NCBI GenBank assembly: GCA_003702495.1
Contig: REGH01000004.1
Span: 2,706-46,027, forward strand
DNA length: 43,322 nt
DNA from: Candidatus Nitrosopumilus sp.
GTDB taxonomy: Archaea; Thermoproteota; Nitrososphaeria; Nitrososphaerales; Nitrosopumilaceae
Direction of reading: 5' to 3'
Within the stretch, counting starts at the first letter, position 1; every line of letters begins with the position of its first letter. Below, piece by piece: positions 17,378 through 25,965 of the stretch. Position numbers and translations under genes: made by a program. The notes below the pieces were generated by a model. It saw nothing but the letters and a program-made list of their open reading frames with translations. It made no database searches and was not told where the DNA came from.

Positions 17378-18190
17378 CTAAAATCTTGGAATTACTCTAG
17401 ATTTTGCAGTTACTGCTACGATGCTTATGATTGCAACAGTTAGTACCATCATTACGATTGTACCAAATTCTGGAACAACTTTTGCAGTTGCAACTGTACC
17501 TGTTGGTCCAGTCCAGTCTGCTTCAGCACCTGGTGCTCCAATTCCTAGAGAAACAACTTCTACATCAATTGGATTATCATCAGAACCAACTGCATCAATT
17601 TGATGAGTTGCTGTTGATTCCATTGCGTGTTGATTAGTTTCTTGTAGAACTACTTCGCCACCTTGTGTTGCAGTAATGTCATAGTTGACATGTAATTCGC
17701 TGAATGTAAGTTCAATTTGTGTTCCACCCATTACTTGTGAATCTGCAATTGAAACCATTAATTCACCGCCATCATCACCATGATCGTCAGCTCCTTCTGC
17801 TTCTGCTATTATCGTACCTACCATCCAAGGATGTACCATACAGAAGTAAGGATATTCACCTGCTTCAGTTGGACTCCACTCAAATGAACCTCCAGCCATT
17901 AACAAACTGGTATCAAAGATACCATCTGGTCCGTTATCTGGTGTTCCTGAAGTGTAAGTGTGTGCTGCAGTGTCAGTGTTTGACATGATTACAGTACCTC
18001 CAACAGCAACTGTTGCAGTACTTGGAATGTAACAGCCGTCTGCAGTTTCTTCACAACCTGGTGCACCAGAACCTGCTGCTGGCACGATTGTGACTTCTGG
18101 ATGATCTGCATATGCAGCTGGTGTTGTTGCAACTAATCCAGCTACCATTGCAAATAGTACGAAGAGAGAGCAAATTGCTATAGTCTTCAT
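17378..18190 (-). CDS. PEFG-CTERM cupredoxin (plastocyanin-like)
   Basis: A secreted blue-copper protein of 270 residues. After a signal peptide (to about residue 29) comes a cupredoxin domain with ligands H77 (AAHTYTSG), C117, H120 and M123 (FCMVHPWM). A Cys pair (C46, C53) may form a disulfide. A second beta domain (about 140-230) follows, then VPEFGTIV and a hydrophobic helix with a basic tail, the thaumarchaeal PEFG-CTERM signal. Cupredoxins are thought to carry electrons in ammonia oxidisers in place of cytochromes c. The start is ATG 18190, with TACATAAAA (18212-18220) as TATA box on the minus strand. The stop lies in a weak hairpin followed by T-rich sequence on that strand. Confidence 0.92.
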   Translation of the reverse strand: MKTIAICSLFVLFAMVAGLVATTPAAYADHPEVTIVPAAGSGAPGCEETADGCYIPSTATVAVGGTVIMSNTDTAAHTYTSGTPDNGPDGIFDTSLLMAGGSFEWSPTEAGEYPYFCMVHPWMVGTIIAEAEGADDHGDDGGELMVSIADSQVMGGTQIELTFSELHVNYDITATQGGEVVLQETNQHAMESTATHQIDAVGSDDNPIDVEVVSLGIGAPGAEADWTGPTGTVATAKVVPEFGTIVMMVLTVAIISIVAVTAKSRVIPRF

Positions 18191-18248
18191 TAAACAGTTT
18201 ACTTGATCGGATACATAAAAACCTCACTGGAATCTCCAATAAGTAATC

Positions 18249-19076
18249 TCAGTTTTTTCTAAATTGGCACAACTTTAGAATTCCAAATATAGGAATTCCA
18301 ACATACATTCCAAGATTTAGTAGTATTATGGAAATACCATATCCTAACATCTCCTGTTCTGAATCAATCTCTACATGATTTAGTAATGATAATGATGATA
18401 ACATTGGAGTAAGTGTTACTTTCATAACTTCTTTGAATAATGGTTGCTCTCTCTCAAAGTCTGCAACAACTGGCGAGAATGAATAATAGAATTGATTAAA
18501 AGTTGTCATAAATGCAATCCCTGAATTTGTTTTCAAAACTGTATTGTCTCTAAGCTCCCTAAGTTGTTGTACTTGTGGTGCTAGTTCTGAACCAAATGTT
18601 GCTGTTGCAATGAGACAACCTCCGTTTTCACCATTTACTTTTTCATCATCCTCTGGAACATCAATTGGTTGTGCATTAGCTTCACCTACAAGAATATCAA
18701 AAGAAACTATTTCTTTAGGAATTGGTTGGAATAAAATACCTTCAATTGAAATTTTCATTGAATAAGTTCCATCCTCTGGAAACTCCACCTTTAACCCTTT
18801 AACTGAACCTTCAGATGTGTGAATCAAATTTGGAGTTTGGAAAATAGTATCCCCACCTTCTTTTGAAATTTCTATTTCATAATCAATGTGTACTTGTATA
18901 TCTTTTGTTTGAGGATTTAGAAAATCTATTCTTAGATTGTTCAAGTCACCTACAACAATTTCACTATGAGTTAATTTTACATCCAAAGTATTCTTGTCTG
19001 TAGGTAGTGTTTGAGTTTCACCAAATGCTGGAACGATTAAAAGTGGAACAAGTAATAACGCAAAAAGAATTTTCAT
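18249..19076 (-). CDS. Secreted CFI-box-type protein
   Basis: A 275-residue protein with a signal peptide (to about FG-ETQT), an Ig-like domain (about 25-130), and a C-terminal region matching the CFI-box: GCLIATATFGSELAPQVQ, LRELRDNTVL and FYYSFSPVVAD. A long hydrophobic helix near the end (IILLNLGMYVGIPIFGIL) anchors it. The CFI-box is a C-terminal domain of unknown function in secreted proteins of bacteria and archaea; its conserved Cys suggests a lipid-like or covalent attachment, but this is unproven. A TATA-like box on the minus strand lies at 19099-19107. It stands downstream of no other gene on its strand, so it is probably transcribed alone. Confidence 0.8.
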   Translation of the reverse strand: MKILFALLLVPLLIVPAFGETQTLPTDKNTLDVKLTHSEIVVGDLNNLRIDFLNPQTKDIQVHIDYEIEISKEGGDTIFQTPNLIHTSEGSVKGLKVEFPEDGTYSMKISIEGILFQPIPKEIVSFDILVGEANAQPIDVPEDDEKVNGENGGCLIATATFGSELAPQVQQLRELRDNTVLKTNSGIAFMTTFNQFYYSFSPVVADFEREQPLFKEVMKVTLTPMLSSLSLLNHVEIDSEQEMLGYGISIILLNLGMYVGIPIFGILKLCQFRKN

Positions 19077-19155
19077 ACTATATTTTAAAAAATGATGAAT
19101 AAAAATTGTACTCTGATTCTTGAAAAAATTTCACGCATAGAAATGCTATGCCAGC

Positions 19156-19163
19156 TTTAAATA
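19156..19163 (+). promoter_or_regulatory. TATA box of the 19186 surface-protein gene
   Basis: TTTAAATA lies about 26 bases before the TTG at 19186, supporting TTG as the start of a leaderless mRNA. No copy of the TGGTACA palindrome is seen in this promoter. Confidence 0.5.
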
Positions 19164-19185
19164 TGGAATTAACATAATTTCAACA

Positions 19186-20898
19186 TTGTATAACAAGTTT
19201 GCATTATTTATCACAATTATCGGAATTTTCACAATACCTGCATTAATCCCTGATGTCTTTGGACATGGTTTGGGCGGAGATCAAGCTCCTGCAATTTCCT
19301 TTGGTGATATGGAAGTAACTGTTAGCACTCAACTAAATCCATCTGACATTACTGTTGGTGAAGTCGATTATGCAAATATGCAGGTTCGTTTCTTTGATAC
19401 AATAACTGATACTAATCTTGACAAAGTAACTTACAGAGTAGAACTTTGGCATAGTGGCGAACTTTTGGCTAGAAACTTGTTTTATGATTTAGATGGAAGA
19501 TTAGATGTTAAGATAACACCAAAAGCTGGTTGTAATGAGGAAAATCTACATCAGTGTACTGTTTACCATGGTTCAGAGCATGTTACTGCTCCTGGTGCCT
19601 TGTTTGTTCAGGGAATAGAATGTAATGATGATAACTTGGATATGTGTGCAAGACCTGGAATTACAGGTCCAATCTTCCTGGAAGGTGGATTGTATCAAAT
19701 CCGTGTTGATATTGAAGCAGCTACCAGTCCGAAATCAGTATTGGCAAATTTGTTAAGCTATGAAACTTTTGTAAGTATTGCACAAGATCAAGACTTTGTA
19801 ATTCAAACTGCCAATGCCGACATTCCAGTTGTTGTCAAAACTTACTATGATCAAGTTGATAATTTCAAATTTGATCAATCAGACAACTCTATTTCATTTG
19901 ACATGCCATTTGACTGGACTCCTGAATATGTTGATTTAGTTCAAGTAGTACATGAAGAAGTTAGAGTTCCAAAAACATTTGCACCATATGCAGAAGGTAA
20001 GCAATTCAAAGGATATGTAAATGGTATAGAAGTCGATCAAAGAGCATTACTAAATGATCCATACACATATGATGATACTAACATTGTTCATTTCCTAATT
20101 ACTAATCAAGAATTAGAAAGAATAAACGAAGCATTAGGTGAATCAAATTACAACAATTCAAAAATGGATTTGAAACTTGTTCCGCTTAATGCAATTGAAA
20201 AACAATCTACTGAATTTTATCTAGTAGATACTACTAACTATGAACCTGTTCCAACAACTGTAAACATCTCCTGGGATGGAAATTATGGTGCAGGTGATGA
20301 AATTCCTTTTGAGATTACTTTCTTTGATGAAAATAGGGAACTCATTCGAGATATGAGATATGTTGTATCATTTATTGATGAAAACGATAAAGTCCTTGAG
20401 TCATTCATGGGAGATGATCCTCAAATGCCAGGAATAGTAGCTACTGAAGGAATTGATATTAAGAAAATCTATGTCCCCTCACAAGGAGTATACAGAATTG
20501 ATGTTAGAGCTTTGGGTACTGGACTAGCATATGATGAAACCTATGCAGGTATTGGTTCAGGAATTATTGAACTTGGACCTAGCCTCGGCAAGCCTACACC
20601 CGTACCAGAAACACAACCACCTGCAGCAATTCCTGCTTGGATAAAGAACAATGCAGAGTGGTGGGCTGCTGGACAAATTGATGATGATTCATTTGTTCAA
20701 GGAATTCAGTATTTAGTTAAAGAGAATATTCTAAAGATCCCACCAACATCACAAGGTGAAGGTACAGGTTCTAATGAAATTCCTGCTTGGATAAAGAACA
20801 ATGCAGAGTGGTGGGCTGCTGGACAAATTGATGATGATTCATTTGTTCAAGGAATTCAATTCCTGATTAAAGAAGGAATCATGAAAGTTCAATCATAG
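19186..20898 (+). CDS. Secreted surface protein with two Trp-rich modules, paralogue 2 of 4
   Basis: 570 residues: signal peptide ending near DVFG-HGLG, a long beta-rich ectodomain, a Pro-rich linker, and two Trp-rich modules at about 482-520 and 532-568 ([19 protein letters not shown]...). The ectodomain carries [22 protein letters not shown] and MPFDW...[12 protein letters not shown], shared with the genes at 9522, 21140 and 32376. It has two extra Cys pairs absent in the first paralogue. There is no transmembrane helix or PEFG signal at the end, so attachment, if any, would rest on the modules. The modules are exactly 150 bases apart and share 80 identical bases. Function is unknown; a surface structural or binding role is likely. 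Confidence 0.82.
   Translation: MYNKFALFITIIGIFTIPALIPDVFGHGLGGDQAPAISFGDMEVTVSTQLNPSDITVGEVDYANMQVRFFDTITDTNLDKVTYRVELWHSGELLARNLFYDLDGRLDVKITPKAGCNEENLHQCTVYHGSEHVTAPGALFVQGIECNDDNLDMCARPGITGPIFLEGGLYQIRVDIEAATSPKSVLANLLSYETFVSIAQDQDFVIQTANADIPVVVKTYYDQVDNFKFDQSDNSISFDMPFDWTPEYVDLVQVVHEEVRVPKTFAPYAEGKQFKGYVNGIEVDQRALLNDPYTYDDTNIVHFLITNQELERINEALGESNYNNSKMDLKLVPLNAIEKQSTEFYLVDTTNYEPVPTTVNISWDGNYGAGDEIPFEITFFDENRELIRDMRYVVSFIDENDKVLESFMGDDPQMPGIVATEGIDIKKIYVPSQGVYRIDVRALGTGLAYDETYAGIGSGIIELGPSLGKPTPVPETQPPAAIPAWIKNNAEWWAAGQIDDDSFVQGIQYLVKENILKIPPTSQGEGTGSNEIPAWIKNNAEWWAAGQIDDDSFVQGIQFLIKEGIMKVQS
20629..20858 (+). repeat. Two 80-bp identical direct repeats, 150 bp apart
   Basis: Bases 20629-20708 and 20779-20858 are identical by eye. 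They encode the cores of the two Trp-rich modules of the same protein. Identity over 80 bases, including silent positions, points to recent duplication or gene conversion. Confidence 0.8.
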
Positions 20899-20901
20899 GT
20901 T

Positions 20902-20909
20902 TTTAAATA
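20902..20909 (+). promoter_or_regulatory. TATA box of the 68-aa gene and the 21140 gene
   Basis: TTTAAATA is centred about 27 bases before the ATG at 20932. It probably drives both the small gene and the surface protein gene one base downstream of it. Confidence 0.5.
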
Positions 20910-20931
20910 AATTCAGCCAAGTGATATTATA

Positions 20932-21138
20932 ATGAAAGACATCAACGACATCATGCCAAAAGTTCCTAACATGAGATGGGGTGCTTTGATGAACAAAGCT
21001 CCAACTAGTGATAAAGTTGAGGAGATGAACAAAATTTTCCCAAGTAATGGAAAATGGCATACTGTCTTTGAAGAAAAAGATTCAGTTACAATTGATGGAA
21101 AAGAAATCCGTAAAAAAGATCCAAACAAGTGGACATAA
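20932..21138 (+). CDS. 68-aa soluble protein of unknown function
   Basis: A small, probably cytoplasmic protein with no signal peptide or membrane helix. It reads like a folded small domain (MPKVPNMRWGALMNKAP, SNGKWHTVFEEKDSVTIDGK), not like a random frame. I do not recognise the family. Support comes from the TATA box 27 bases before the ATG and from the next start codon lying one base after its stop, so it leads a two-gene operon with the surface-protein gene at 21140. Confidence 0.7.
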   Translation: MKDINDIMPKVPNMRWGALMNKAPTSDKVEEMNKIFPSNGKWHTVFEEKDSVTIDGKEIRKKDPNKWT

Positions 21139-21139
21139 T

Positions 21140-22687
21140 TTGAAAAATCTATTCCTCTTACTTTTACTACCCTTGTTTGTATTTGCATTTGATAATGCAT
21201 TTGGTCATGGTGTAGGAAGCGAGACATTTCCTCCTGTAAATCTTGATGGAAGGCAAGTAACTGTGGAACTCTCTTCGTCACAAAGTGATCCTGAAACAAG
21301 TGATGATCAGCAAATTTCGATTTCAATGATTGATTTTGATTCAAAAATTACATTACGTGATGTTACCTTTCACATAAAAGCTGAGAAAGGAAGCCAATTT
21401 CTTTTTGAACAAGAATTCAAAGCAGATAATGGTTTTCTAGTATTCAATTTTGTTTCAGAAGAAACTGATTCAATTGTAATAGAGGAAGAAAGTGAGAGTA
21501 ATCTCTTTGGTTCCCTGCTAGGATTAGATAGTAGACTGATTCATGTAAAGGGACCTAAACTCAGTGAAGGAGGACTGTACAAATTTGATATCAGTATACT
21601 TACTGCAGATGGCTATTCAAAGACACTTGATGAACCGCTAGTATTCAACGCTGGAATCTCTATTGCCCAAACCTCTAGACATGATTTTGTTGATCCAAAT
21701 TTTGGAAACCAGAAAATTGATGTGGTTACTTACTATGATGAAATTTCTGATTTTGAATATGATTCTGATTCAAAAGAAATCAGTTACTCTATGCCTTTTG
21801 AATGGAGTTATACTAACATCAATCAAACATCAGTTGTACATGAAGAACTAGTAATTCCAAAGACGTTTGGTGATTTACTTGTATCTGGATTCACTATGTA
21901 CGTCAATGGAGTGCAACTATCTGATGATGTTGCAACAATTGATGATTTTTTTGCTGATGGTCGTACAGTTCATTTCATAGTTTACCAAAAAGAACTACTC
22001 AAAGTTCTTGAAAAAGGTTCAAATGAGAATGGTATGAATTTTGTAATTTCTCCTGATAGAGATTATCCTCATTTGAGTTCAGTTACTGAGAACGGACAAT
22101 TCAGAATTCTTGTATTTTGGGAACCTGAAAATTTGAAATCTGGTTCTGATGCAAAAATTCTCTTTGATGTAACTGATGTTTTCTTGAAAAACAAACCTGT
22201 TTCAACAAATTATCAGTTCTCTGTTACACAAAATAACAAAGTAATTTACCAACAAAGTGGAATTAGTACTGATTCAAGAGAAGAACATAATGTTGCAGAG
22301 TTTGTTATTCCACAAGATGTCACAGGAATTGTTTACTTGAATTTTAGTAATTTAGACAATAATGATCTTGCAAGAACAACCATTCCAATTGTTATTGATA
22401 GAGTTACAAACGAAAAAGAAATTACAATTCCTGATTGGATTAGAAATAATGCATTGTGGTGGTCTGAAGAGCAAATTGATGACACTACATTTGTTCAAGG
22501 TATAGAGTATCTGATTAAAAACAAAATCGTTGTAATTCCCCCAACTCAACAGGAAGATTCAGAATCCAAAGAAATTCCATCATGGATTAGAAATAATGCC
22601 GCTTGGTGGGCTGCCGGTCAGATAGATGATCAGACATTTGTTCAAGGATTAGAATATCTGATTCAGAAAGGAATCATTCGTGTTTGA
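21140..22687 (+). CDS. Secreted surface protein with two Trp-rich modules, paralogue 3 of 4
   Basis: The frame is open back to 21047, but that part overlaps the 68-aa gene. TTG at 21140, one base after that gene's stop, gives a clean signal peptide (KNLFLLLLLPLFVFAFDNAFG) followed by HGVGSE, matching the GHG start of its paralogues. The protein is then 515 residues. The ectodomain has GPKLSEGGLYKF, YYDEISDFEY and MPFEW...VVHEELVIPKTF. Two Trp-rich modules (about 430-466 and 479-515, period 49 aa) end the protein, with no membrane anchor. Translational coupling to the small gene is likely. Function is unknown; paralogy to three neighbours is clear. Confidence 0.82.
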   Translation: MKNLFLLLLLPLFVFAFDNAFGHGVGSETFPPVNLDGRQVTVELSSSQSDPETSDDQQISISMIDFDSKITLRDVTFHIKAEKGSQFLFEQEFKADNGFLVFNFVSEETDSIVIEEESESNLFGSLLGLDSRLIHVKGPKLSEGGLYKFDISILTADGYSKTLDEPLVFNAGISIAQTSRHDFVDPNFGNQKIDVVTYYDEISDFEYDSDSKEISYSMPFEWSYTNINQTSVVHEELVIPKTFGDLLVSGFTMYVNGVQLSDDVATIDDFFADGRTVHFIVYQKELLKVLEKGSNENGMNFVISPDRDYPHLSSVTENGQFRILVFWEPENLKSGSDAKILFDVTDVFLKNKPVSTNYQFSVTQNNKVIYQQSGISTDSREEHNVAEFVIPQDVTGIVYLNFSNLDNNDLARTTIPIVIDRVTNEKEITIPDWIRNNALWWSEEQIDDTTFVQGIEYLIKNKIVVIPPTQQEDSESKEIPSWIRNNAAWWAAGQIDDQTFVQGLEYLIQKGIIRV

Positions 22688-22692
22688 TCGAT

Positions 22693-22715
22693 ACTAGTTC
22701 GAGAAATGAACCAGT
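22693..22715. promoter_or_regulatory. Palindromic operator candidate, site A (shortened copy)
   Basis: ACTAGTTC (22693-22700) and GAACCAGT (22708-22715) form an imperfect inverted repeat. Read on the minus strand it matches site B (24874-24900) for 16 bases (TGGTTCATTTCTCGAA) except one base, then loses four bases. It ends three bases before a TATA-like CTTTAAAT (22718-22725) and its centre is 47 bases before the TTG at 22751, the same spacing as sites B and C. Confidence 0.6.
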
Positions 22716-22750
22716 CGCTTTAAATGAATAATTGGCCAAATTACATTACT

Positions 22751-23143
22751 TTGTTTAGGCCTGAAACCATACTTGAAAAAAAGTCTACATTATTCTCAAT
22801 TGTAGTTGCAGGGGTAGTTGCAATTTTGGCTTTACCTGTTATTGCTCCTCATTTATTACATGGTCATCATATCGCTCACATCTTTTTGCATGTTGGAGGA
22901 ATCACTCTAGCTGTTTTCATTTCAATACTTGCAGGATTTGCATATTATAGATTAAGAACAAAACGACTTTTGCTTAGCTCTATAGCATTTACCAACTTTA
23001 TTGCAGCTGAAATTGTTTTGTTAGTTGATGCAACATGGCCAAACATCTACGATCTAGAATTTATGCCTCTTTCTGAGATAGGACATTTATTGACGTTTGC
23101 AACATTGGGATTACTAGCGTTAGGAGTGTTTAGAAATGACTGA
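22751..23143 (+). CDS. Four-helix His-rich membrane protein paired with regulator
   Basis: A membrane protein of about 130 residues with four predicted helices and no catalytic motif I know. The first loop and second helix carry a His cluster (PHLLHGHHIAHIFLHVGG), and a late one reads EIGHLL. The frame opens at ATG 22724, but the TATA-like CTTTAAAT overlaps that ATG, so the in-frame TTG at 22751 is the better start by spacing. Its end overlaps the winged-helix regulator gene by eight bases, so the two are made together. A membrane sensor (metal, haem or redox) that controls the regulator is a reasonable guess, not shown by the sequence. Confidence 0.7.
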   Translation: MFRPETILEKKSTLFSIVVAGVVAILALPVIAPHLLHGHHIAHIFLHVGGITLAVFISILAGFAYYRLRTKRLLLSSIAFTNFIAAEIVLLVDATWPNIYDLEFMPLSEIGHLLTFATLGLLALGVFRND

Positions 23144-23636
23144 TAGAGATTCACAAATTCAAGAAATTATTGAAAAAAACCCAGGAATTCAGTTCCGTGA
23201 AATCATGCGTTCATCTGGATTAAAGAATGGAGTTCTCAGTCATTATCTAGATAAATTAGAAAGAAATGGGATCATCAAAGCTTATCGTGGTCCAAGACAA
23301 GTTAGATTCTATCCTCCACAAATTACAGAAGATGAATCAATTGTAATCAAAGCATTGCGAAAACAAACTCCACGAGATTTGTTACTAGCATTAATCAAAG
23401 AAGATGGTCTAGAGTTCTCTCAACTAGTAAAGGAGGTAAACAAATCACCATCAACTGTTTCACTATACCTATCACAATTAGTTGACGATGGACTAGTTGA
23501 AACAAAATTTATTCAACTCAAAAAAAGATATCATATTAAAGCAAGGGATATGATAGATAAATTAGTTGAAGACTATAGACCAAGCCTACTTGAAAAACCA
23601 ACTTCAGGATTCGAAGATATCATCAACGCTTTCTAG
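23136..23636 (+). CDS. Tandem winged-helix transcriptional regulator
   Basis: 166 residues with two winged-helix domains and no other part. The first (about 1-62) shows IIEKNPGIQFREIMRSSGL...LSHYLDKLERNGII; the second (about 68-140) shows LLLALIKEDGLEFSQLVKEV...STVSLYLSQLVDDGLVE. This resembles MarR/ArsR-type archaeal regulators that pair with membrane proteins. It overlaps the upstream 4-TM gene by eight bases, and its operon has palindrome site A at its promoter, so autoregulation and control of the other three sites are likely guesses. The downstream secreted-protein gene overlaps its 3' end. Confidence 0.85.
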   Translation: MTDRDSQIQEIIEKNPGIQFREIMRSSGLKNGVLSHYLDKLERNGIIKAYRGPRQVRFYPPQITEDESIVIKALRKQTPRDLLLALIKEDGLEFSQLVKEVNKSPSTVSLYLSQLVDDGLVETKFIQLKKRYHIKARDMIDKLVEDYRPSLLEKPTSGFEDIINAF

Positions 23637-24864
23637 TAAATCCTGTAAAACCCTTCTATTTGGAATTCTCTTAACTATACTCTTTGTTCCACAAATAGCA
23701 TTTGCTGATGTCTTTATTCCTGAAAGTGAATACACTGGTTACTATGACTATCAAGGTATTTTCACTGTCGTTGGAAATGTAAAAAATCAAAATGATTTTG
23801 CATTGATCCCAACAATCACAATTTCTGTAATTGATACTGATGATACAAAAATTACAAAACAATTTGTTCACGTGCCAATTCCTCCAATGACTGATATCCC
23901 ATTTAAAATAAAATTTCCTGAAATTCATGGTGTAAATCCTGAACTATTAGAAGCAGAACTAAGTTACACTAAAACTCAAAAAGATCCTATTCCAATTCAA
24001 ATCATTTATGATAAAACTTTGATCACTCATGATGATGGACATGTTACTGGAAAAATTGAGAATATTGGAAATTATACAGTATACAATCCCAAAGTATATG
24101 CAATTGTACATGGTTATGAAAATTACGTCTTAGATGTTGCTCACAACATTGAACGAATTGAAAAAATTGAACCTGGAGAAATTCTAGACTTTGCCATTTA
24201 TCCTGATCCATCTGTATCTGAACCAGTACGCTTCTACTCTTGTTTTGCACCAGTTGATACCACTGTAATTCCAATTTCTACACAAAAGAATGGAGGGAAT
24301 TTTGATTTTAGGTATGATTCACCTGGTACATTCTATTATGGTGCGAAATTTGATGATAAAGGAAATGTTCTTACTATTAGCGGAACAAACAGCTATCCTA
24401 TTCCAACATACGCAAATTTTGAGTTTCCTCCAATTTCTGGAAGTGAAAAATTTTCTGTTACACTAAATGATGAACCAATCGAATTTATTCAAAGTATGGA
24501 TGAAATGGGATTTTGGCATGTTGCGTTTGATGTCAAGCCCCAATCTCAAGGAGTTTTGAAAATTTCAGGATTTGACAAAGGATTGCCACCAGAACTTCCA
24601 ACAATTCCTGTATGGGTAAAACAAAATGCTGATTGGTGGGCAACACAACAAATTTCAGATTCAGAATTTTTAGAAGGAATTGATTTTCTTTTTGAAAAAC
24701 AAATTCTATCTGTTCCTTCACGTGAGGTAGTTACTGAGTCACAATGGGAAATTCCACAATGGGTACAAAATCCTGCAACTTGGTGGTATGAAGAAAAAAT
24801 TACTGACGAACAATTCTTGAACATAATTGAGAATCTAGTTCAACGAGAAATTATTGTAATCTAA
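23590..24864 (+). CDS. Secreted protein with two Trp-rich modules
   Basis: A secreted protein: a hydrophobic signal (KTLLFGILLTILFVPQIAFA) then DVFIPESEYTGYYDYQG, and FxLYD-like/Ig-like domains (GNVKNQNDFALIPTITI; GKIENIGNYTVYNPKVY). Two Trp-rich modules (starting near 339 and 388) end the protein: IPVWVKQNADWWATQQISD and IPQWVQNPATWWYEEKITD. The frame starts at TTG 23566; I chose the in-frame TTG 23590, which still overlaps the regulator by 47 bases, and no ATG or GTG lies between there and the signal peptide. It is therefore the third gene of the site A operon and should be co-regulated. The ectodomain is not part of the four-paralogue family. Function is unknown. Confidence 0.78.
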   Translation: MKNQLQDSKISSTLSSKSCKTLLFGILLTILFVPQIAFADVFIPESEYTGYYDYQGIFTVVGNVKNQNDFALIPTITISVIDTDDTKITKQFVHVPIPPMTDIPFKIKFPEIHGVNPELLEAELSYTKTQKDPIPIQIIYDKTLITHDDGHVTGKIENIGNYTVYNPKVYAIVHGYENYVLDVAHNIERIEKIEPGEILDFAIYPDPSVSEPVRFYSCFAPVDTTVIPISTQKNGGNFDFRYDSPGTFYYGAKFDDKGNVLTISGTNSYPIPTYANFEFPPISGSEKFSVTLNDEPIEFIQSMDEMGFWHVAFDVKPQSQGVLKISGFDKGLPPELPTIPVWVKQNADWWATQQISDSEFLEGIDFLFEKQILSVPSREVVTESQWEIPQWVQNPATWWYEEKITDEQFLNIIENLVQREIIVI

Positions 24865-24873
24865 TCTAGAACC

Positions 24874-24900
24874 ACTGGTACATTTCTCGAATGAACCAGT
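24874..24900. promoter_or_regulatory. Palindromic operator candidate, site B (MoxR operon)
   Basis: A 27-bp near-perfect palindrome: ACTGGTACATT (24874-24884), centre TCTCG, AATGAACCAGT (24890-24900). One position of each arm mismatches. It ends three bases before a TATA-like CTATTTATT (24904-24912), which is about 26 bases before the moxR ATG (24934). A protein here would cover the BRE region, so it could block or recruit TFB. It matches sites A, C and D. Confidence 0.75.
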
Positions 24901-24933
24901 TCTCTATTTATTCCAAAAATGACATTCTAGGAT

Positions 24934-25956
24934 ATGGCACTTAGGGAGAATCATGTAAACTATTCGGTATCAAATGAAGAGATCAAAAAACTCAGTGAGC
25001 AAGCTCAGAAATATGCTGACAAACTAAATGCAGTTTTTGATGAATCGCACAAAGTTGTGATTGGTCAGCAAGACGCTTTACAGAAAATTCTCATTTCAAT
25101 AATTTCAGATGGCCATGTGCTTTTAGAAAGTGTTCCAGGTTTGGCAAAGACTTTGATGGTAAAGACAATGGCACAAATTTTCAATGTTGATCACGTTAGA
25201 ATTCAATTTACACCAGATTTGCTTCCAGCAGATATTCTGGGAACAAAAATTTACAAGAATGCTTCAGGTTCATTTGTAACCCAAAAAGGCCCAATCTTTC
25301 ATAATTTTGTACTTGCTGATGAAATCAACCGTGCACCACCAAAGGTTCAATCAGCTTTACTTGAAGCAATGCAGGAGAGAAATGTCAGTATTCACGGAGA
25401 TACATTTGAACTAAAAAAACCATTTCTAGTCCTTGCAACACAAAACCCTATTGAAAATGAGGGAACATACAAGCTTCCTGAAGCACAAGTTGATAGATTT
25501 GCTTTGAAAATTTTAATTGACTATCCTTCAAAACAAGAAGAGCTTGAAATAATTGAAAAGAATTCATCATCACAAGAAAATACTGTAAAAACAGTAATCA
25601 GTCCTGAAGAAATTTTAGAAATTCAAAAGTTCAATGAGAAAATTTATGCTGATAAAGTAATTACAGAATACATCGCAGACATTGTAAATGCAACAAGAAA
25701 TCCAAAAGACTATGATTTGGATTTAGAAAACATGATAGAGTTTGGAGCATCTCCTAGAGCATCAATCTGGTTAATGAGAACAGCAAAAGCAAATGCCATG
25801 CTTAATGGAAGAGGTTTCATAATTCCTGAAGACATCAAAGCAGTTGCACACGAAGTTTTACGTCACAGAATAATCTTGACATTTGAGGCAGAAGCAAATG
25901 GAATTACTTCTGATAAGGTAATTGACTTTGTTTTAGAAAAAATCAGTCCGCCATAG
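24934..25956 (+). CDS. MoxR-type AAA+ ATPase
   Basis: A 340-residue AAA+ ATPase of the MoxR family, which act as chaperones that help mature or activate partner complexes, often with a VWA protein from the same operon. The P-loop (ESVPGLAKT, residues 65-73) has Ser at the position usually occupied by the first Gly of GxPGxAKT. Walker B is VLADEINRAPPKVQ (D129/E130), followed by LEAMQE and the sensor region LATQNPIENEGTYKLPEAQ. It begins an operon with DUF58, VWA, a membrane protein and a Trp-rich-module protein. The start is ATG 24934, with TATA at 24904-24912 and the palindrome immediately upstream. Confidence 0.95.
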   Translation: MALRENHVNYSVSNEEIKKLSEQAQKYADKLNAVFDESHKVVIGQQDALQKILISIISDGHVLLESVPGLAKTLMVKTMAQIFNVDHVRIQFTPDLLPADILGTKIYKNASGSFVTQKGPIFHNFVLADEINRAPPKVQSALLEAMQERNVSIHGDTFELKKPFLVLATQNPIENEGTYKLPEAQVDRFALKILIDYPSKQEELEIIEKNSSSQENTVKTVISPEEILEIQKFNEKIYADKVITEYIADIVNATRNPKDYDLDLENMIEFGASPRASIWLMRTAKANAMLNGRGFIIPEDIKAVAHEVLRHRIILTFEAEANGITSDKVIDFVLEKISPP

Positions 25957-25965
25957 GTAGGCACC

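Noticed and set aside
20629-20858. Direct repeats as a CRISPR array
   Set aside because: Only two copies, in frame within a coding sequence, encoding a protein module; no spacer/repeat pattern and no cas genes.
21047-21139. N-terminal extension of the 21140 surface protein
   Set aside because: The extension overlaps the 68-aa gene and would bury the signal peptide 30 residues from the start; TTG 21140 gives a normal signal peptide.
20913-21344. 143-aa minus-strand ORF opposite the 68-aa gene
   Set aside because: It covers a well-supported small gene and the signal peptide of the next one, has no family features, and looks like a complementary-strand shadow.
22690-22720. A tRNA T-loop-like GTTCGAGA
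   Set aside because: No acceptor, D or anticodon stems can be drawn around it, and the sequence is better explained as one arm of the repeated palindrome.
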